From Klebsiella pneumoniae (GTDB taxonomy: Bacteria; Pseudomonadota; Gammaproteobacteria; Pseudomonadales; Pseudohongiellaceae), in the NCBI GenBank assembly GCA_945877175.1, contig CAMCRC010000011.1:1-49599 (forward strand): a stretch of 49,599 nucleotides of DNA, written 5' to 3'. The stretch's first letter is position 1, and every line of letters begins with the position of its first letter. The position numbers and the translations under genes were made by a program. A model generated the notes under the pieces. That model saw only the letters and a list, made by a program, of their open reading frames with translations. It was not told the DNA's origin and searched no databases. Of this stretch, positions 45,960 to 49,599 are shown piece by piece.

Positions 45960-47033
45960 TCAGTGGGGTGCCGCCGCCAGGGGCAGGATGCGCTCCAGCC
46001 CCTGACCGGTGCGCACCATGGTGGAGAATTCGTCGGCCAGCCTGGCACTTTCCGACAACACAGTCTGCCAGTAAGCAAAGCGAGTGGCATCGTCGAGCGT
46101 TTCAAAGTCCCTGCGATCCGGAATCTTGCCATAAGGAAGGCCCGCCACGAATGCCGGCGAAGGCGCCAGGACCAGCACATTGTCGAAGTGTGAGGGGTCT
46201 GCACGACGCCATGGCAGCGACTTGTCGAACCAGCCCGGCGTGAACCTTGAATAGAAATGCGGATAGAGCACCAGTCCATCGCCCTGGCGCAGCGGCGCGT
46301 CGAAGTGATAATCGGTGATGCCGCCATCGCGGTAGACGCCCGGCGGCGCTCCCGGAATGTCACGTACGCCGTCAATAATGATGGGAATTGCACCACTGGC
46401 CAGCAGCGCAGCCGCGACATTGTCCGACCTCAGTGGCACACAGACCGTATTGAACTCATGCCACTGCTCAACCGCCTGCGACACGGGCCCCGCATGGAAC
46501 ACCACGCGCTGGAAGAATTGCCCCAGCAGGCGGCGACTCAGAGCATTGCCCAGCGCGCTCAGGCCCAGTCCGGCTGCCAGCAGCAGTTTGCGGTCGGAGC
46601 TGACCAAGGTGCGTGCGCGGTCTGCCACAATATGCACGCGCACCAGAGGGTTGCCCGCAATCTGCGCGGCTCCCTCAGGGCCGAGCACCAGCGTGACAAG
46701 ACGCGCCGCTGCCGCGGTAATTTCCAGAGCCGTCGGCCGGGCGGAGTAGCGCTCGCGGGAATAGTGCCAGGCCAATCTGTCGATGCCCGCCAGCGGATCA
46801 GCAAGACCAAGGCAGCTCAGGCGCCAGGCGCCCGCCGACGAGCCAATGGTTTCCAAGGGTTGCCGACGTCCTGCAAAGAACTCCCCGGCCAGATAGCGGT
46901 CCAGTCCGTAAAGCACGAACCATTTCGGCCCACCAGACGCGCCCACGATGGTGCGGAATTGCTCCGGGCTCAGCCCATCACGTTGTATGGACGCCAGGGC
47001 TGTCGGCCCGGCATACAATTGCAGAGCTGTCAT
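45960..47033 (-). CDS. Patatin-like phospholipase
   Basis: A 357-residue hydrolase. IVGASGGPKWF corresponds to the oxyanion loop, and IGSSAGAWRL is the G-x-S-x-G nucleophile motif (Ser near residue 56). YRDGGITDYHFD has the D-G/A catalytic aspartate. The Ser-Asp dyad of patatins is complete. It would release fatty acids from phospholipids or act on storage lipids. The start is at 47033, overlapping the LysR stop by four bases; the frame to 47237 lies inside the regulator gene. Coupling to the LysR gene suggests that it belongs to the same regulon as citrate synthase. Confidence 0.85.
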   Translation of the reverse strand: MTALQLYAGPTALASIQRDGLSPEQFRTIVGASGGPKWFVLYGLDRYLAGEFFAGRRQPLETIGSSAGAWRLSCLGLADPLAGIDRLAWHYSRERYSARPTALEITAAAARLVTLVLGPEGAAQIAGNPLVRVHIVADRARTLVSSDRKLLLAAGLGLSALGNALSRRLLGQFFQRVVFHAGPVSQAVEQWHEFNTVCVPLRSDNVAAALLASGAIPIIIDGVRDIPGAPPGVYRDGGITDYHFDAPLRQGDGLVLYPHFYSRFTPGWFDKSLPWRRADPSHFDNVLVLAPSPAFVAGLPYGKIPDRRDFETLDDATRFAYWQTVLSESARLADEFSTMVRTGQGLERILPLAAAPH

Positions 47034-47956
47034 CGTGAGGGCTTCCTGGCCTGCGGCGTGTCGAAAGAGAAAGAATTGCAGATGTCGATGAACTGGCGGG
47101 CACCGGTGGAAAGCAGTCGCCGCTTGCGGAAATACAGCCCGAAGGTCAGGTCGATGTGGGAGAAGGCCAACCCCTGCAGTGGCACGAAATCGGCGCAAAC
47201 CGCGTTGGCCTGCAACACACGCTGGTCCACGTAGCACATGCCAATGTTCTTGGCCGCCATGTTCAAGCGCAGTGACAGGTTGCTGATCTCCCAGATGGTG
47301 CCGAACTCGTTGCGCAGCTTTTCGATGGCAGGACGCACGTCAGGGTCCTCAAGGTGGGAAACCATGAGCGGGATTTCCCGGATGGTGTCCTCCGGGTCCT
47401 GCAGCAATCTGGCCAGACGCGGATGAAGGCGACTGATCACCAACTTGCGCGACTCCTGAAACAGAGGCACCGTCTCCAACAGTGCCGGCATTTGCTGCTG
47501 GAAGGGGCCAAAGCCCAGCTCCAGAGAGTCTGCCAGGACGCCCTGGATGATCTTGCGGCTGGGCATCACATCCACCTTCAGACGGGTCAGCGGATTGCTG
47601 TCACAATAGTCCTCCAGCAATTCGTTGCCATACAGCTGGCTGACAGACCCGCTCATGGCAATCTGCAGCGTGGACGCCACCCCTTGCCGAATGTCGGCAA
47701 TGTCTGCCAACACCGAGTGCTCCTCCTGCAGGACGCGTGCGGCATACACTTGCAATCGCGTGCCGGACTCCGTCAGCGCGATGGGCTTGCCCCGCTCAAT
47801 CAGCCGTGTGCTGAGTTTGCGCTCCAGGCTCGCGATGGTCTGACTGACGGCGGATTGCGTAACATGCAGGCGATCAGCTGCCGACTTGAAGCCGCCTGTA
47901 TCGCAAACGGTCTTGAAGACACGAATTTCATGGATTTCCAGATGTGAAGACAACAT
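47030..47956 (-). CDS. LysR-family transcription regulator
   Basis: A 308-residue regulator from ATG 47956. The frame begins 36 bases further up, at 47992, but the shorter start leaves room for the binding sites ahead of it. The helix-turn-helix is TGGFKSAADRLHVTQSAVSQTIASLE, followed by the linker and an effector-binding domain opening LQIAMSGSVSQLYG. It reads divergently from a citrate synthase gene and overlaps a patatin gene. Two T-N11-A type boxes lie in the shared spacer. The inducer is unknown; a CoA thioester or organic acid would suit the neighbours. Confidence 0.9.
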   Translation of the reverse strand: MLSSHLEIHEIRVFKTVCDTGGFKSAADRLHVTQSAVSQTIASLERKLSTRLIERGKPIALTESGTRLQVYAARVLQEEHSVLADIADIRQGVASTLQIAMSGSVSQLYGNELLEDYCDSNPLTRLKVDVMPSRKIIQGVLADSLELGFGPFQQQMPALLETVPLFQESRKLVISRLHPRLARLLQDPEDTIREIPLMVSHLEDPDVRPAIEKLRNEFGTIWEISNLSLRLNMAAKNIGMCYVDQRVLQANAVCADFVPLQGLAFSHIDLTFGLYFRKRRLLSTGARQFIDICNSFSFDTPQARKPSR

Positions 47957-47998
47957 GCCGGGGAGTCTCTTGCCTGTGTCGCTACGAGCCAATTTTCA

Positions 47999-48011
47999 TA
48001 AGCATACCTTA
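47999..48011. promoter_or_regulatory. LysR-type box 1 (recognition site)
   Basis: TAAG-CATAC-CTTA is a perfect T-N11-A dyad. Its centre lies about 64 bp upstream of the predicted citrate synthase transcription start, the usual place of the high-affinity LysR recognition site. Confidence 0.6.
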
Positions 48012-48019
48012 ATCGCCAA

Positions 48020-48032
48020 TAAGTCGTGCTAA
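48020..48032. promoter_or_regulatory. LysR-type box 2 (activation site)
   Basis: TAAG-TCGTG-CTAA is the same dyad with one mismatch. It starts 21 bp (two helical turns) after box 1 and ends one base before the -35, as expected for the activation site. Confidence 0.55.
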
Positions 48033-48033
48033 T

Positions 48034-48062
48034 TTTACCGTCAAAATGGCCATTCCTATAAT
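48034..48062 (+). promoter_or_regulatory. Sigma70 promoter of the citrate synthase gene
   Basis: The -35 TTTACC (48034-48039) and a perfect -10 TATAAT (48057-48062) are separated by 17 bp. The weak -35 fits a promoter that needs activation by the adjacent LysR protein. Confidence 0.65.
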
Positions 48063-48116
48063 AGCTGTCAGCCATGCCCGTTCGGACATGCACACAGCGC
48101 AGAGAAGGATCGAGAA

Positions 48117-49238
48117 ATGACTGTCGAATACTCCAAAGGCCTTGAAGGCGTCATCGCCGACGAAACCAGCATCAGCAACGTGGAAGGCGACATCGGCCGT
48201 TTGAGTTATCGCGGCTACACAATCGAACAACTGGTGCCGCAGTCCTTCACCCGCGTCGTGTGGCTGGTGCTTTTCGGCGAGCTGGCGAGCCCCGAGGAAG
48301 AGGTACGACTGCAGCATTACCTGCAGCGCAATGGGGCCTTGAGTGCAAGCGAAATAGCGACACTGCAGAGCCTGCCTCGTGATCTGCACACAATGCGCAT
48401 GTTGCAGACGATGATTCCCATGCTCAACACAGCACCCATCGGCCCGCAGGAGTTGCCGTTCACGAACCCTGACGGCTATCGTGGCCTGTCAGTAGTTGCC
48501 AAGATTCCGACTTTGCTCGCCACCTTCCGTCGCCTGCAGGTCGCCAACGAAGTGCCTGTCTATGATGCCGGCAAACAGTACCTCGCCAACTTCCTGACCA
48601 TGTTCCACGACAGACCCGCAACGCCCGAACATGTGCATTGCCTGGCGCGCCTTCAAATTCTGCAGCTGGAGCACAGCTTCAATGCCGGTACGTTCACCTG
48701 TCGCGTGACCGCAAGCACCCTGGCACCGGTCGAATCAGCACTGTCATCCGCAGTCGGTTCTCTCTATGGCACGCTGCACGGCGGCGCCGATGAAGCGGCT
48801 CTGAACGAAGCCATCAAAGTAGGCTCGCCCGACAAGGCCCGTGCCTATGTGCTGGACCTGCTGGCCAACAAGGGACGCCTGATGGGCATGGGCCACCGCG
48901 AATACAAGAAGCTGGACCCCCGCGCCGCAATCCTCAAACCCATGGCGGAAGCGCTTTGCAAAGGCACAGATTTCGAAAATGTGTTCATGACGCTCAAGGA
49001 AATTGAGAAAGAATTCAATGCCGAAATGCAGAAAAAGGGTAAGGAAGTCTGGGCCAACCTGGAGTTCTACAAAGGCCCCGTAAACCTCGCGATCGGCATT
49101 CCCGCCACCTACTTCACTGCTGGCTTCGCCATGGCACGCAGTGTAGGCTGGCTCGCGCACTTCCTGGAGTCGCGCATCGACAACAGGATCATGCGACCAA
49201 GCGCCCTGTACACAGGTTCGGACATCCGCTCCCTCTGA
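48117..49238 (+). CDS. Citrate synthase family enzyme (citrate or 2-methylcitrate)
   Basis: A 373-residue enzyme of the short citrate/2-methylcitrate synthase group. The start has AAGGA upstream. Catalytic His221 is in LHGGADEAALN and His260 in MGMGHREYKKLDPR. The catalytic aspartate of N-V-D-F-Y is glutamate here (NLEFYKG, Glu316), a change I recall from part of this family. It would join acetyl- or propionyl-CoA to oxaloacetate. The flanking LysR gene and the promoter arrangement point to inducible use, so it is more likely a second, specialised synthase than the main Krebs-cycle enzyme. No prpB or acnD genes are seen in the window. Confidence 0.88.
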   Translation: MTVEYSKGLEGVIADETSISNVEGDIGRLSYRGYTIEQLVPQSFTRVVWLVLFGELASPEEEVRLQHYLQRNGALSASEIATLQSLPRDLHTMRMLQTMIPMLNTAPIGPQELPFTNPDGYRGLSVVAKIPTLLATFRRLQVANEVPVYDAGKQYLANFLTMFHDRPATPEHVHCLARLQILQLEHSFNAGTFTCRVTASTLAPVESALSSAVGSLYGTLHGGADEAALNEAIKVGSPDKARAYVLDLLANKGRLMGMGHREYKKLDPRAAILKPMAEALCKGTDFENVFMTLKEIEKEFNAEMQKKGKEVWANLEFYKGPVNLAIGIPATYFTAGFAMARSVGWLAHFLESRIDNRIMRPSALYTGSDIRSL

Positions 49239-49284
49239 GTGTCACGCCGGGCAACCGATATCTGCACACGCAAGTGACGCTGGC

Positions 49285-49599
49285 ATGAACCACCGACAAC
49301 CCGTCCCCCTCAAGAAGCGCCTTGTCCTGCTCGGGGGCGGGCACAGCCATCTGGCCGTGCTCATGAGTCTGGCCCGGAGCCCCGTGCCGGGTCTTGATGT
49401 CACACTGATCTCCCGTGATGTCGACACGCCATACTCCGGCGCATTGCCGGCTTTCATCACCGGGCACGCCCATGAAGACGACTTCCTGATTGATCTGCGC
49501 CCGCTGGCACAAATGGCCGGCGCGCGACTGATTCAGACCAATGTCGAGGAATTTGACCTGGTGAGTCACGCCCTGCGCTGCGCAGGGCGGCCAGTGGTG
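49285..49599 (+). CDS. FAD/NAD-binding oxidoreductase, partial (possibly the N-terminal part of a SelD fusion)
   Basis: The first 105 codons of a gene cut by the window edge. KKRLVLLGGGHSHLAVL is the dinucleotide-binding loop, and TPYSGALPAFITGH is the following conserved element. This pair of motifs, with G-H-x-H-L, is typical of the NDH-like domain fused to selenide, water dikinase (SelD) in many bacteria, and of its stand-alone relatives. The start follows citrate synthase by 46 bp. Whether a SelD domain follows lies outside the window. Confidence 0.75.
   Translation, partial: MNHRQPVPLKKRLVLLGGGHSHLAVLMSLARSPVPGLDVTLISRDVDTPYSGALPAFITGHAHEDDFLIDLRPLAQMAGARLIQTNVEEFDLVSHALRCAGRPVV

Overview
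The window reads as chromosomal DNA of a GC-rich, aerobic, free-living gammaproteobacterium. Supporting signs are a TonB-dependent receptor, a phosphoethanolamine transferase behind a PmrA/BasR-type box, fadH, hslO, an OmpA-type porin, Pseudomonas-like REP sequences and several fatty-acid oxidation genes. The family or genus cannot be fixed from sequence alone. There is no rRNA, tRNA, CRISPR array, prophage or transposase gene.

Layout. 1-5.7 kb (minus strand): an RND/MMPL-type exporter, a DUF4159 protein, a DHA2-type MFS exporter and an ICMT-like methyltransferase. 5.8-8.0 kb (plus): a TonB-dependent receptor whose N-terminus is built from REP sequence. 8.05-11.8 kb (minus): an exported DUF1501 protein and its usual cytochrome-c/DUF1592-DUF1588-like partner. 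12.1-12.7 kb (minus): a flavin reductase. 13.0-18.0 kb (plus): a complete five-gene branched-chain-amino-acid-type ABC importer. 18.0-20.2 kb (plus): S1/P1 nuclease and heme A synthase. 20.6-21.4 kb (minus): Hsp33. 21.7-25.2 kb (plus): two tandem exported paralogues of unknown function and a serine hydrolase of the beta-lactamase fold. 25.6-29.0 kb (minus): the two main beta-oxidation enzymes. 29.3-34.1 kb (plus): an EEP phosphatase/cardiolipin synthase pair, then universal stress protein and 2,4-dienoyl-CoA reductase. 34.1-36.5 kb: a divergent lipid-A-type modification pair (phosphoethanolamine transferase and PAP2 phosphatase) sharing a perfect PmrA-type box. 36.7-37.8 kb (plus): an OmpA-family protein. 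37.8-42.8 kb (minus): a broken small gene, a split membrane/spermidine-synthase-like pair, a frameshifted histidine phosphatase and two acyl-CoA dehydrogenases. 42.9-47.0 kb: small and membrane proteins, a DUF4105 protein and a patatin. 47.0-49.6 kb: a LysR regulator divergent from a citrate synthase, then the start of a FAD-dependent oxidoreductase that may be fused to SelD.

The most unusual content lies between genes. Three intergenic spaces (about 12.77-13.00, 20.34-20.60 and 25.42-25.61 kb) hold a compound palindrome. Each has the same 58-nt core, with two internal hairpins that change by compensatory substitutions. Around the core sit perfect or near-perfect inverted arms that differ at every site and, in two copies, mirror the end of the neighbouring gene. 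This looks like a structured, possibly mobile, repeat family whose arms arise by inverted copying of flanking DNA. Whether it has been described cannot be judged here. Other regulatory structure: two 17-bp operators 40 bp apart upstream of an 82-residue protein (45.16-45.21 kb), and two LysR-type boxes 21 bp apart placed against a sigma70 promoter for citrate synthase.

Metabolic theme: enzymes for saturated and unsaturated fatty-acid oxidation (the FadB/FadJ-like protein, thiolase, FadH and two acyl-CoA dehydrogenases) are spread over five positions, alongside citrate synthase, importers and envelope-lipid functions. This fits an organism that uses lipids or organic acids.
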